A stretch of DNA of 64,000 nt, taken from assembly GCA_027622975.1 (NCBI GenBank), contig JAQBVN010000006.1, positions 58,062 to 122,061 on the forward strand. Direction: 5' to 3'. Both the position numbers and the translations under genes were made by a program. How positions within the stretch are numbered: position 1 is the stretch's first letter; every line of letters begins with the position of its first letter. Positions 45,668 through 54,339 of the stretch are shown piece by piece. Source of the stretch: Bacteroidota bacterium (GTDB lineage Bacteria > Bacteroidota > Bacteroidia > Flavobacteriales_D > Sanyastnellaceae). The notes under the pieces were generated by a model that saw nothing but the letters and a program-made list of their open reading frames with translations, did not search any database and was not told where the DNA came from.

Positions 45668-46687
45668 TCAACGTTCAAGGGTGGGGTTGGCACGCAAAAT
45701 GGACTGCCAAATGGCGTCTTTTAAGGGCTGAATCCCCTGTTGGGCCACACTGCTGAAAAACAGCGGTGGCACCTCGAGATGTTGCGCCAATTCCACGCGC
45801 AATTCAGCCTCGAGCTCAGCATCGAGCAAATCGCTCTTGCTGATGGCCAAGATGTGCTGTTTGTCCATGAGCTCAGGGTTGTACGTCTGCAGCTCATTCC
45901 GAAGGGTTTGGTATTGCGTGGGGATGTCATCCGCATCCGCCGGAATCAAAAAGAGAAGCACGGGATTCCGTTCAATGTGACGCAAAAAACGCAAGCCCAA
46001 CCCTTTGCCCTCCGAAGCACCTTCGATGATGCCAGGGATGTCCGCCATGACGAAGCTCTTGTCATCGCGGTAGGAGACCATGCCGAGGTTGGGGCGCAGG
46101 GTCGTGAAGGGGTAATCGGCGATTTCAGGTTTGGCCGCACTCACCACACTCAGCAACGTGGATTTGCCAGCATTTGGAAAACCCACCAATCCCACATCCC
46201 CGAGCAGCTTCAATTCCACAACTTTCCATTCCTCGAGACCATCTTCACCAGGCTGCGCATAGCGTGGGGCTTGGTTGGTGGGTGATTTGAAGTGATCATT
46301 CCCAAGGCCGCCACGCCCTCCTGGGGTCGCAATGATTTCTTGCCCGTGCTCTGTGATTTCAGCCTGAACTTCGCCCGTCTCCGCATCCTTGACAAGCGTA
46401 CCCAGTGGCACTTCGATGACCGCATCCTTGCCGTCGGCGCCATGCATGCGATTTCCCGAACCGGCTCCACCGTGTTCAGCGATGATGTGACGCTGGTATT
46501 TGAGATGCAACAGGGTCCACAAATTGCTGTTTCCGCGGATGATTACATGCCCCCCGCGTCCTCCATCACCCCCATCAGGGCCTCCCTTGGCCGTGGTCTT
46601 GTCTCGCCTCATGTGGGTTGAACCCTGTCCACCCTTGCCCGATCTGCAACAGATCTTGACGTAGTCCACAAAATTTTGAGTCGCCAT
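45668..46687 (-). CDS. obgE: GTPase ObgE/CgtA
   Basis: 339 aa. The glycine-rich Obg domain ([31 protein letters not shown]) is followed by a GTPase domain with G1 [10 protein letters not shown]3 DIPGI and G4 SKSD. It has no C-terminal OCT domain, as in many Bacteroidota. It acts in large-subunit ribosome assembly and the stress response. It lies 25 bases after adk and 2 bases before psuG; no separate promoter is visible. Confidence 0.96.
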   Translation of the reverse strand: MATQNFVDYVKICCRSGKGGQGSTHMRRDKTTAKGGPDGGDGGRGGHVIIRGNSNLWTLLHLKYQRHIIAEHGGAGSGNRMHGADGKDAVIEVPLGTLVKDAETGEVQAEITEHGQEIIATPGGRGGLGNDHFKSPTNQAPRYAQPGEDGLEEWKVVELKLLGDVGLVGFPNAGKSTLLSVVSAAKPEIADYPFTTLRPNLGMVSYRDDKSFVMADIPGIIEGASEGKGLGLRFLRHIERNPVLLFLIPADADDIPTQYQTLRNELQTYNPELMDKQHILAISKSDLLDAELEAELRVELAQHLEVPPLFFSSVAQQGIQPLKDAIWQSILRANPTLER

Positions 46688-46712
46688 GGAGTGTGTCGTG
46701 CGGTGGCGCCAA

Positions 46713-47282
46713 TCAGGCGCCGATGGCTGAGGTCAAACGCGCCGTGATGTCCTCGATCGAACCAACACCATCGATGCCATGGTACTTTTCCAAGGCGCGG
46801 TAGTGATCTGCCACAGGAGCAGTCTCTGCATTGTAGACATCGATGCGCTTTTGGATCACGGCCGGGTCGGCGTCGTCCGCACGGCCCGAGGTGGCTGCAC
46901 GCGCAACCAACCGTGACTTCAACTCGTCTTCCGGAACCTCTAAGGCGAGCATGGCACTGATGGTTTCTCCTTGGCTCTCGAGGAAGGTGTCCAAGGCCTG
47001 GGCCTGTGCTGTGGTGCGCGGAAACCCATCGAAAATGAAACCCGCCGCCTCAGGATGCTTGTTCACCTCGGCCTCGAGCATGCCGATGGTGACATCGTCG
47101 GGCACGAGCTTCCCTTGGTTCATGTAACTCTGGGCCAACTTGCCCAATTCAGTCTCACCCTTGATGTTGGCACGGAAAATATCCCCTGTGCTCAAGTGCA
47201 CGAGGTTGTAATGTGCCACAAGGAACGCGCTCTGGGTGCCTTTCCCCGCACCTGGAGGGCCAAACAAAATCAAGTTGCGCAT
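46713..47282 (-). CDS. adk: Adenylate kinase
   Basis: 189 aa, the short (non-zinc) form lacking a full LID insertion. The P-loop [10 protein letters not shown] is at residues 8-17; [10 protein letters not shown] and [16 protein letters not shown] are the AMP-binding and core motifs. The open frame extends far upstream, but the ATG at 47282 is fixed by homology. A TATCTTCG box 36 bases upstream faces away from the lpd promoter. First gene of the adk-obgE-psuG operon. Confidence 0.96.
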   Translation of the reverse strand: MRNLILFGPPGAGKGTQSAFLVAHYNLVHLSTGDIFRANIKGETELGKLAQSYMNQGKLVPDDVTIGMLEAEVNKHPEAAGFIFDGFPRTTAQAQALDTFLESQGETISAMLALEVPEDELKSRLVARAATSGRADDADPAVIQKRIDVYNAETAPVADHYRALEKYHGIDGVGSIEDITARLTSAIGA

Positions 47283-47318
47283 CGCTCTGAACCTTTCGTG
47301 AATTCTTTCGTGAAAACG

Positions 47319-47326
47319 CGAAGATA
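47319..47326 (-). promoter_or_regulatory. -7 box TATCTTCG for adk
   Basis: Only 19 bases separate it from the divergent lpd box, so the two promoters must overlap in their upstream elements. Confidence 0.55.
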
Positions 47327-47345
47327 GTTCAACGCCTCGGGGCAG

Positions 47346-47353
47346 TACCTTCG
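47346..47353 (+). promoter_or_regulatory. -7 box TACCTTCG, 4 bases before the lpd ATG
   Basis: TACCTTCG, then CGGC, then ATG at 47358. Clear near-leaderless layout. Confidence 0.55.
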
Positions 47354-47357
47354 CGGC

Positions 47358-48746
47358 ATGAAGTACGATGTGATTGTTCTTGGAAGCGGCCCTGGCGGAT
47401 ACGTCACCGCCATCCGGGCCTCGCAGTTGGGATTGAAAACTGCGGTGGTTGAGCGTGAAGCGCTCGGCGGCATTTGTTTGAACTGGGGATGCATTCCAAC
47501 CAAAGCTCTTTTGAAGAGCGCCAACGTGTTTGAATACATTGAACACGCAGGAGATTACGGCATCAATGTGGCGGCTCCGAAGGCTGATTTTGGCGGCATG
47601 GTGGAGCGCAGTCGCGGTGTGGCGGATGGGATGAGCAAGGGTGTGACCTTTCTCATGAAAAAGAACAACATCGATGTGGTCATGGGGACGGGCACCTTGT
47701 TGCCGGGCAAAAAGCTCGAGGTGACCGCCGAGGACGGAAGCAAGAGCACACTCGAGGCCAAACACATCATCATTGCCACGGGAGCGCGTTCTCGTCACCT
47801 CCCGTCCATGCCCCAGGATGGCAAGAAAATCATTGGGTACCGCGAGGCCATGACGTTGAAGACGCAACCCAAGAAAATGGTGGTTGTGGGGTCCGGAGCC
47901 ATTGGTGTGGAATTCGCGTATTTCTACAACGCCATTGGCACAGAGGTCACCGTGGTCGAATACCAAGATCGCATTGTCCCGGTGGAGGACGTGGAAGTGT
48001 CCAAACAGCTTGAGCGCTCCTTCAAGAAAGCCGGCATAGACATCATGACAAGTGCCGAAGTCACCGGTGTGGACACCTCAGGAACAGGGTGCAAAGTGAC
48101 TGTGAAAACCAAGAAAGGCGAATCCGTCTTGGATTGCGACATCGTTCTGAGTGCGGCCGGTGTGGTATCCAACATCGAAAACATTGGCTTGGAGGCGTGC
48201 GGCATTGTTCACGATCGCGGCAAAATCGTGGTGGACGAGTATTACGCAACCAACATTCCTGGCTACTACGCCATTGGTGACTGTGTGCCCGGACCAGCCT
48301 TGGCGCACGTTGCCTCAGCGGAAGGCATCACCTGCGTCGAGAAAATTGCAGGCCACCATCCTGACCCCATTGATTACGGCAACATCCCAGGCTGCACCTA
48401 CTGCTTCCCTGAGGTAGCTAGCGTGGGCATGACGGAAGAGGCTGCCAAGGCAGCCGGGCACGACATCAAGGTTGGCAAGTTTCCCTTCTCCGCCTCCGGA
48501 AAGGCCAGCGCCTCTGGACACAAGGATGGATTTGTGAAGCTCATTTTTGATGCCAAATACGGTGAATTGCTCGGGGGGCATATGATTGGTGCCAACGTCA
48601 CAGAAATGATTGCTGAGATTGTTGCCTTGCGAAAACTGGAGACAACCGGTCACGAATTGATCAAGACCATTCACCCGCACCCGACGCTCAGTGAAGCCGT
48701 CATGGAGGCTGCAGCAGCGGCCTATGATGAGGTCATTCACCTCTGA
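47358..48746 (+). CDS. lpdA: Dihydrolipoyl dehydrogenase (E3)
   Basis: 462 aa. It reoxidises dihydrolipoyl groups in 2-oxoacid dehydrogenase complexes. The FAD-binding GSGPGGYVTAIRA is at the start, and the redox disulfide is in GGICLNWGCIPTKALL (residues about 37-52). The NAD site is VVGSGAIGVEFAYFY, and the C-terminal His-Glu motif is HPHPTLSEAVMEAA. Its start lies 4 bases after a TACCTTCG box, and a terminator follows. Single gene, near the fused E1 gene but on the opposite strand. Confidence 0.97.
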   Translation: MKYDVIVLGSGPGGYVTAIRASQLGLKTAVVEREALGGICLNWGCIPTKALLKSANVFEYIEHAGDYGINVAAPKADFGGMVERSRGVADGMSKGVTFLMKKNNIDVVMGTGTLLPGKKLEVTAEDGSKSTLEAKHIIIATGARSRHLPSMPQDGKKIIGYREAMTLKTQPKKMVVVGSGAIGVEFAYFYNAIGTEVTVVEYQDRIVPVEDVEVSKQLERSFKKAGIDIMTSAEVTGVDTSGTGCKVTVKTKKGESVLDCDIVLSAAGVVSNIENIGLEACGIVHDRGKIVVDEYYATNIPGYYAIGDCVPGPALAHVASAEGITCVEKIAGHHPDPIDYGNIPGCTYCFPEVASVGMTEEAAKAAGHDIKVGKFPFSASGKASASGHKDGFVKLIFDAKYGELLGGHMIGANVTEMIAEIVALRKLETTGHELIKTIHPHPTLSEAVMEAAAAAYDEVIHL

Positions 48747-48764
48747 CCAGAATCCGCAATCTGC

Positions 48765-48791
48765 AAAAGGCGTCCCTTGGGGGCGCCTTTT
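48765..48791 (+). terminator. Terminator after lpdA
   Basis: AAAAGGCG-T-CCC (48765-48776) pairs with GGGCGCCTTTT (48781-48791) with one bulged T, then a T run. Confidence 0.75.
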
Positions 48792-48850
48792 TCATGCTGT
48801 CCTGCCTACTTTGTCCTTCCAATGAAGTCCCACGATTCTGCTTTCAAGTC

Positions 48851-50257
48851 ATGAAACACACCATGTTGGCCATCTTTCTGGGGTGGACCGCGCTCTTTGC
48901 GATGCGTCTCCAAGCCCAAACCACCGAATTGATCACCTCATTCACGGCTGGTCAACTGGCTGCCACGGCGGCTGTGTTTGGCATTCCGTCCGACCAGTTC
49001 ACAGCCCAATACGATGTCAACATGTACAGGGTCAGCTACGACATGCCCTACCTCGAGGACACCATTGAGGTCAGTGGGGCCTTGTTTGTTCCGCAAGGAT
49101 TTGACGAGGATTGCGGATTGCCCATTCATGTGTACATGCATGGAACGATTTTCAAGCGGACCGATGCCCCGTCCTTTCAAAGCATCGAAGGCTCCTTCGG
49201 GGGACTGATGTCGACGTTGGGGCAACTCGTTCTCATGCCTGATTACGTGGGTTTGGGAACCAGCCCCTTGATGCACCCATACGTCCACGCCCGATCCGAA
49301 TCCGATGCGGGGTACTACCTCATGCTGGCTGCGGATGCCCTTCGGGAGGAATTGGGCTACACATTGAATGGCCAAAATTTCATTTCGGGCTATTCACAGG
49401 GTGGCCACGCCGCCATGGCACTGGCTCGGGATTTGGCCACCACCGCATATGGCGACAACTTTCCGTTGACCGCCGCCGTGCCTGGAAGCGGTCCATACGA
49501 CATCAGCGGAACGCAATTTCCTTTGACTTTTGAGTCCGCCACCTATTCCAACCCTGCCTACCTCGCATACAACGTCATCGGCTGGAACAGCTATTACGGC
49601 ACCCTGTACACAGAGCTTTCCGAGATCTTTCAAGAACCCTACGCCACCACACTTCCTCCCTTGTTTGACGGAACCAACAGTGCAGATGTGATCAACGCAG
49701 CCTGCCCTCCTACCTTGGAAGAATTGGTTCAACCCGGCCTGATTGAGGGCATCCTCAACGATCCGTCCCACCCCTTCATGGTCGCAGCCCAAGAGAACGA
49801 CGTGTACAACTGGGCTCCCGAGGTTCCTGTGGAGATGTATTACTGCACCTTGGACGAACAGGTCTTCTACCAAAATGCCTTGGTTGCTTCTTCCTGGATG
49901 GCCGACGCTGGCAGCACCTCAGCCACAGCCACCAATCTCGGGGCCTACAATCATGGTGAATGCGCCGGCTTGGCCATTTTTGGTGGGACGCTGTGGATTG
50001 AAGGCCAAGTTCAAGACTGCACGGTGAATCTGGATGAAGTCACATCTGGCGTGCTCCGCGCCTTTCCCAATCCAAGCTCGAATGGATTCACCCTTGCAGG
50101 CATCGACGCCAACATGCCTTGGGAAGTGTTGACCTTGAACGGTCAGCGAATTCTCACGGGCCAAGGTAACTCCCTTGACACCCAGGGCTGGGAAGCTGGG
50201 ATGTATGTGTTGGTCACGAGAGATGGCTCAGCCTTGCGTTTGACTTTGACACGCTAA
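48851..50257 (+). CDS. Secreted lipase-like alpha/beta hydrolase with T9SS sorting domain
   Basis: 468 aa. Signal peptide MKHTMLAIFLGWTALFAMRLQAQ, then a secretory-lipase-like hydrolase (HVYMHGTIFKR, MPDYVGLG). The nucleophile elbow ISGYSQGGHAAM, near residue 180, is intact. The last 70 residues (AFPNPSSNGFTL, LTLNGQRILTG, GMYVLVTRDG) form a type A T9SS C-terminal sorting domain, so it is exported across the outer membrane and probably attached or released. It acts on an unknown ester substrate. The ATG at 48851 is chosen from the signal peptide. Confidence 0.88.
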   Translation: MKHTMLAIFLGWTALFAMRLQAQTTELITSFTAGQLAATAAVFGIPSDQFTAQYDVNMYRVSYDMPYLEDTIEVSGALFVPQGFDEDCGLPIHVYMHGTIFKRTDAPSFQSIEGSFGGLMSTLGQLVLMPDYVGLGTSPLMHPYVHARSESDAGYYLMLAADALREELGYTLNGQNFISGYSQGGHAAMALARDLATTAYGDNFPLTAAVPGSGPYDISGTQFPLTFESATYSNPAYLAYNVIGWNSYYGTLYTELSEIFQEPYATTLPPLFDGTNSADVINAACPPTLEELVQPGLIEGILNDPSHPFMVAAQENDVYNWAPEVPVEMYYCTLDEQVFYQNALVASSWMADAGSTSATATNLGAYNHGECAGLAIFGGTLWIEGQVQDCTVNLDEVTSGVLRAFPNPSSNGFTLAGIDANMPWEVLTLNGQRILTGQGNSLDTQGWEAGMYVLVTRDGSALRLTLTR

Positions 50258-50287
50258 AGCCTCGGTGCCACTCAGGCGGGGACGGGG

Positions 50288-51220
50288 TCAAGGTTTGGCC
50301 CCAGGCTTCACCAAGGTGATGTGCATGCAGTTTCCCTCGGGAATGACCAAAATCACCCCAGCCTCTTGGTAGCGAGTGAGCAACCGCTCCATCTCACGTG
50401 TCGGCGTGCCGCAATTGGCGTTGCTTCGAGCCCGGTCGATGAAAGCAATGTCAAACGACGCACCATAGCTATGCGTGCTCACATCTCCTGTGGCATTGGC
50501 ATTGCGACGTCTCAACTTGCTTTGCTGCTGGTTGGTGCGCGTGACCGAAGTCACCCGGAATTTGGCTCCTTCCGAAGGTGTGCCTTCTAGGGCATCTGCA
50601 AAATCGTTGCCCATGTCTTTCAGAAGTTGATACGTTTCTGGCAGAAGCCATGGGTGGCTATGAGTGAGGTCGGCCAAACGATAACCCCGTCCATCCTTCA
50701 CCTCCACGAGCTTGCCATTTCGCTGGCCCGCACGAAGCTCGATGTCATTCTTGACGAAGAAGCTGTTGGGTAGGGAACGAGCCGCCGATTGATGACGCGT
50801 GTAGGGGTTGCGAGGCACCCTCATGGTCTTCTTGCAACAGCTGCATGGCAAGATGGGGTCCGACTTGCGGTTGGGAACCACCTCCTCTTCGGGTGTCGAT
50901 TCGTGCTGAGAGTTCCCAATTTGGCGAGGCTCCGCCGATGTCCCCGTCGATGCCGCCACCGAAGCAGCAGCCGGAACCGCTGGTTCCGAGGTCGCCTCCC
51001 CATCTTTCTGCTCTTCCAGCATTCGTTGAGACCTCAAGAGCACGGGATGGGCTTCCTTGCGCTGCAAGGCCACCACGGGCCGAGGGTGCGTCAATCGCGC
51101 AAAGGCCTCCTCCTCAGCTTCGGTCCCACCTACGAGAGCTACCATGCCGCTCGAGCACCCCACCAAAATCACAGCCATCAAGGCCACCCTGTCCCAGCGA
51201 ATGCGAGTGTTTGAATCCAT
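50288..51220 (-). CDS. DUF5715 protein, M15-peptidase-like
   Basis: 310 aa. An N-terminal membrane or lipoprotein-like segment (ALMAVILVGCSSGMVALVGG) precedes a low-complexity Glu/Ala/Ser linker. A CSCCKK motif follows, then a C-terminal domain with HSYGASFDIAFID and CMHITLV. The His/Asp/His set in that order resembles zinc D,D-peptidases of the M15 type, suggesting action on peptidoglycan cross-links. Placement in DUF5715 is by motif memory. Start at 51220; seven codons more are possible upstream. Confidence 0.78.
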   Translation of the reverse strand: MDSNTRIRWDRVALMAVILVGCSSGMVALVGGTEAEEEAFARLTHPRPVVALQRKEAHPVLLRSQRMLEEQKDGEATSEPAVPAAASVAASTGTSAEPRQIGNSQHESTPEEEVVPNRKSDPILPCSCCKKTMRVPRNPYTRHQSAARSLPNSFFVKNDIELRAGQRNGKLVEVKDGRGYRLADLTHSHPWLLPETYQLLKDMGNDFADALEGTPSEGAKFRVTSVTRTNQQQSKLRRRNANATGDVSTHSYGASFDIAFIDRARSNANCGTPTREMERLLTRYQEAGVILVIPEGNCMHITLVKPGAKP

Positions 51221-51334
51221 GGCCGGCAATTTCTCCCTCAAATTCTTGGCAAAGTGGATGCGAGGTTGTCAAATGCCAACGTTGGGATGTTGAAAGGGGA
51301 TGTGCACAGCCATGCGGGACTGGCCTCGCGCGAT

Positions 51335-51342
51335 GCACTTTG
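51335..51342 (+). promoter_or_regulatory. Possible -7 box GCACTTTG, 6 bases before ATG
   Basis: Ends in CTTTG like the consensus but lacks the leading TA. The spacing to the ATG at 51349 is typical of this window. Confidence 0.3.
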
Positions 51343-51348
51343 CACCTC

Positions 51349-51897
51349 ATGTCAACACTAGGCGCAAAAATTGAGCACCCCACCTACGGAGAAGGGGTCA
51401 TCTTCAACCAAGACGGAGATTTTTGGCGTGTCTTCTTCAAGGAACACGGCGAAAAGGAATTCAACAAATCCTTTGACGGATGGACCGAGCTGGAAGAGGG
51501 AATGGAAGTCGGAGTTGCCGACTTGGCTGACATCACCACAGCGGTCGAGCAAGTCTTTGAGGAGCACATTGATCGAATCGAACAGTACATCTCTCCTCCC
51601 CCATTGGATCTGGGAGATCGTTGGGACGGAGGAACCATGATCTTGAAACCCGGGGATGCCGATTTGCAGTCCAAAGAGGTGCCCTTGGAGACCTTCTTCC
51701 ACAAGATTGTCATGGTTCGTGACCGTTTGAGGGTGATGGAGCAGCAAATCAATGCCCATACCAAACTCACGGATGAGGACAAGGTCAACCTTCAGCAGTA
51801 CATCACACGGATTTATGGGAGTTTGACCACGTTCAACATCCTCTTCAAATACAAAGAGGACCACTTCAAGGGAGTTTCCAAAAGCGACGACGAATGA
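51349..51897 (+). CDS. Conserved hypothetical protein, SH3-like N-terminus
   Basis: 182 aa, soluble, acidic. It opens IEHPTYGEGVIFNQDGDFWRVFF, like the small beta-barrels that follow a HPxYGxG turn in UvrD-C or CarD-type modules, and ends in a long helical part (about 95-175). The function is unknown. Start at 51349, although the frame is open far upstream. Its stop overlaps the start of a 59-aa gene by ATGA, opening a three-gene coupled unit. Confidence 0.75.
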   Translation: MSTLGAKIEHPTYGEGVIFNQDGDFWRVFFKEHGEKEFNKSFDGWTELEEGMEVGVADLADITTAVEQVFEEHIDRIEQYISPPPLDLGDRWDGGTMILKPGDADLQSKEVPLETFFHKIVMVRDRLRVMEQQINAHTKLTDEDKVNLQQYITRIYGSLTTFNILFKYKEDHFKGVSKSDDE

Positions 51898-52073
51898 GCC
51901 TCTGGGGGATGCTTTCTCGACTGAACCGCAGGGTCCTTCCAGCCATTCACAAGGTGCCTGATCTGTCGCGCCTCAATGGGTTTCAAAAGGCAGTGGTGGG
52001 TTGGAAAATGTACGTCACCTACAGGCATTTGGACAATTTGAAACGGAAAGGGAAAAGTCCCATCCGGTCATGA
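51894..52073 (+). CDS. 59-aa basic peptide in a coupled operon
   Basis: An ATG inside the previous stop (ATGA) opens a 59-codon frame: MSLWGMLSRLNRRVLPAIHK..., ending KRKGKSPIRS. It closes with a TGA that overlaps the next ATG by 4 bases. It is strongly basic and probably amphipathic helical, with no clear membrane segment. Exact 4-base overlaps at both ends are good evidence that it is translated. I do not recognise a family. Confidence 0.7.
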   Translation: MSLWGMLSRLNRRVLPAIHKVPDLSRLNGFQKAVVGWKMYVTYRHLDNLKRKGKSPIRS

Positions 52074-53371
52074 CAACCAACGACCGCAATCCCGGCAAGG
52101 GTTGGCGGCGCTGGCTTGCAGTCATGGGACCGGGCATCCTGTTCGCCTCCACCTGCATTGGCGTCTCGCATTTGGTTCAGTCCACACGAGCTGGTGCCAT
52201 GGCGGGGTTTGGGCTGGTGTGGGTCGTGGTTGCTGCGAATGTTTCCAAATATCCATTCTTTGAATTTGGATCGCGATACGCCTCTGCCACTGGGACCTCC
52301 CTCATCGAAGGCTACCGCACATTAGGGCGGGGCGCATCATGGACCTTCCTGGCTCTGAGTTTGGCCACGTGTTTTTTTGTGGCGGCGGCTGTGGGCATGG
52401 TCACCGCCGCCTTTCTCGACAACCTTCTCGGGGTATCCATGTGGCTAGGACAACCCGCCACACCTTGGGTTGCCGCCTTCCTCTTCGTGGCATCCACTGC
52501 AGTCTTGACGGTGGGGCAATTCAGGGCCCTCGATCGGCTCATCAAGGTCTTGGCGGCCATTCTCCTCATCAGCACAGTGGCGGCTGTGACCTTGGCAATT
52601 GCCCGGCCTCCAGCCCCCAACCCTGACACCCTGGCCGCCTCCCTTGATTCCTGGCAAACCTTCACCCCCAGCCTGGGCTTTTTGATTGCCCTGATGGGCT
52701 GGATGCCCACGGCCGTGGACTTGAGCACTTGGAACAGCATCTGGACCCTGGAACGAATCGAATCTTCCGGTTATCGCCCTTCGCTGCGCGAAACCCTCCG
52801 AGAATTCAATGTGGGGTTCATCGTATCAGGTGTGTTGGCCCTTGGCTTCCTGACCTTGGGTGCATTGCTGCTCTACCAAACAGGAGAGACCCTTCCCAAT
52901 GACAGTGCTGGATTCGCCGCTGGCATTGTGTCTCTGTACGCCAAAAGCATGGGTGCTTGGAGTGCCCCCCTCATGGGCTTGGCCGCATTCAGTGCCATGC
53001 TTGGAACGTGCATAGCCGTGCTCGATGGCTATGGCCGCAGTTTGAGCCGGGCATGGGCCGCGACCCGAAATAGTCCGCCATCCTCAGATCACCAAACACG
53101 CGCATTGATGGGCGTGGCTCTGGGTGGTTTGGCCATCGTGCTGTTGTTCGCTGGGTCGATGAAGTTGCTGGTCGATGTCGCCACCACCTTGTCCTTTCTG
53201 GTTGCCCCAGCCATTGCGTGGTGGAATGTAAAATTGGTCACAGCCAAGCAATTTCCCCAATCCGCAAAACCAGGCCGATTCCTCATTCTTTGGGCTTGGG
53301 CTGGACTCCTGTTTCTCAGCTTGTTTGCTGTCGTCTACCTGATTTGGCTTTGCGCGCCATGGTTTGCCTAA
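52070..53371 (+). CDS. Nramp-related metal transporter, non-canonical
   Basis: 433 aa with about 11 membrane helices in the LeuT/Nramp fold (GPGILFASTCIGVSHLVQST, then FGLVWVVVAANVSKYPFFEFG). Canonical Nramp has a DPGN motif in helix 1 and MPH in helix 6; here these read STCIG and GWMPTA. The standard manganese/iron ligands Asp and Asn are thus missing. It probably carries another cation or a different substrate. The ATG at 52070 overlaps the 59-aa gene's stop by 4 bases. Confidence 0.85.
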   Translation: MTTNDRNPGKGWRRWLAVMGPGILFASTCIGVSHLVQSTRAGAMAGFGLVWVVVAANVSKYPFFEFGSRYASATGTSLIEGYRTLGRGASWTFLALSLATCFFVAAAVGMVTAAFLDNLLGVSMWLGQPATPWVAAFLFVASTAVLTVGQFRALDRLIKVLAAILLISTVAAVTLAIARPPAPNPDTLAASLDSWQTFTPSLGFLIALMGWMPTAVDLSTWNSIWTLERIESSGYRPSLRETLREFNVGFIVSGVLALGFLTLGALLLYQTGETLPNDSAGFAAGIVSLYAKSMGAWSAPLMGLAAFSAMLGTCIAVLDGYGRSLSRAWAATRNSPPSSDHQTRALMGVALGGLAIVLLFAGSMKLLVDVATTLSFLVAPAIAWWNVKLVTAKQFPQSAKPGRFLILWAWAGLLFLSLFAVVYLIWLCAPWFA

Positions 53372-53406
53372 GTCCGTGCCCGGCTTACCCCAATCCCAGC
53401 GGCTCC

Positions 53407-54234
53407 TCAGTGTGATTCCAGTCGCTGGTGCACCTGGTCCATCAGGTACACCATTTCTGTCCCGATTTGCCTGCAACGTGCGTCGTATGTAGCGGCCTCT
53501 TCCGCTGTGTTGTCGCTGACTTTGGGATCCACATAGGGCACGGCAAATCGAGCATCCGCCCCGTACACAAGCGGACATCCGCGATCAGCATCGCTGCAGG
53601 TCATCACCGCAGCAAATCCCGTGCTTGGATTGGCGGGGTCACTGTACGTCTTGCTGAAACAAATCGAGGCGGGCACCGTGTCACCACAGGTGATGGCGTA
53701 GGTCGGGTTCTCTGAGCTTCCTGACAAGGATGGGACCACAGTGTCAATGCCAAACCCCGCCCGCTCCAAAGCCCCCACGGTTCTCGGATTGCAAGCCGTC
53801 GACTCGGTCCCCCCACTGAAGGTGGGAATCTGCCCATGCAACCCAACCCTGGCCGCAGCCGCAGCCGCCCAGACCTGGGCCATGTGGCTCCTGCGGCTGT
53901 TGTGCGTGCAGATGAACACCATCGGCGCTTGATCCCCCTGGGCAAGGCGATCCGCTGCCCATTGGGCCAACGCATTCAATTCAGACTTCCGCTCTTGTGT
54001 CACCAAAGAAGTGTCATGTGCAATGGTTTGGACGAGAAGGTCCAATACAGGATTCAAAACCTCCGAGGAGGACGATTCAGACCCGTTGGAGCCAGCCCGG
54101 GTTGTGTCAGCCATGGATGAAGCAGTGTTGTGGAGTTCATGAGAAGGCGCAGACGAGGGCTGGCATCCCATCGCACCTGAGCTCAACACGATGAAATACA
54201 GAACGTATCGAGGCAGGGGGCTTTCCAAAATCAT
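53407..54234 (-). CDS. Exported arsenate reductase-like (LMW phosphatase fold) lipoprotein
   Basis: 275 aa. A signal with lipobox-like AMGC (about residue 24) and a Ser-rich linker precede a low-molecular-weight phosphatase domain. The P-loop FICTHNSRRSHMAQVW has C-x5-R. The later CSDADRGCP matches the redox Cys loop of thioredoxin-coupled ArsC. Family members are normally cytosolic, so the lipoprotein signal is unusual. The start at 54234 lies 4 bases after a GAATTTTG box. No ars genes are nearby. Confidence 0.82.
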   Translation of the reverse strand: MILESPLPRYVLYFIVLSSGAMGCQPSSAPSHELHNTASSMADTTRAGSNGSESSSSEVLNPVLDLLVQTIAHDTSLVTQERKSELNALAQWAADRLAQGDQAPMVFICTHNSRRSHMAQVWAAAAAARVGLHGQIPTFSGGTESTACNPRTVGALERAGFGIDTVVPSLSGSSENPTYAITCGDTVPASICFSKTYSDPANPSTGFAAVMTCSDADRGCPLVYGADARFAVPYVDPKVSDNTAEEAATYDARCRQIGTEMVYLMDQVHQRLESH

Positions 54235-54238
54235 GGTG

Positions 54239-54246
54239 CAAAATTC
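54239..54246 (-). promoter_or_regulatory. -7 box GAATTTTG, 4 bases before the ArsC-like ATG
   Basis: First base differs from TAnnTTTG; the spacing matches the near-leaderless pattern. Confidence 0.35.
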
Positions 54247-54339
54247 CAATCACCCATAGACGGGACCACCAAAGCGTCATGAAGAAATTGTGAACAATGA
54301 CGTCCTATGGCCGAGCCGTCTTTGGGGTTTGGAAAGGGG

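Noticed and set aside
50845..51348. 168-codon upstream extension of the hypothetical gene at 51349
   Set aside because: It is antisense to the DUF5715 gene and Pro/Arg-rich; the start at 51349 fits homology and promoter spacing.
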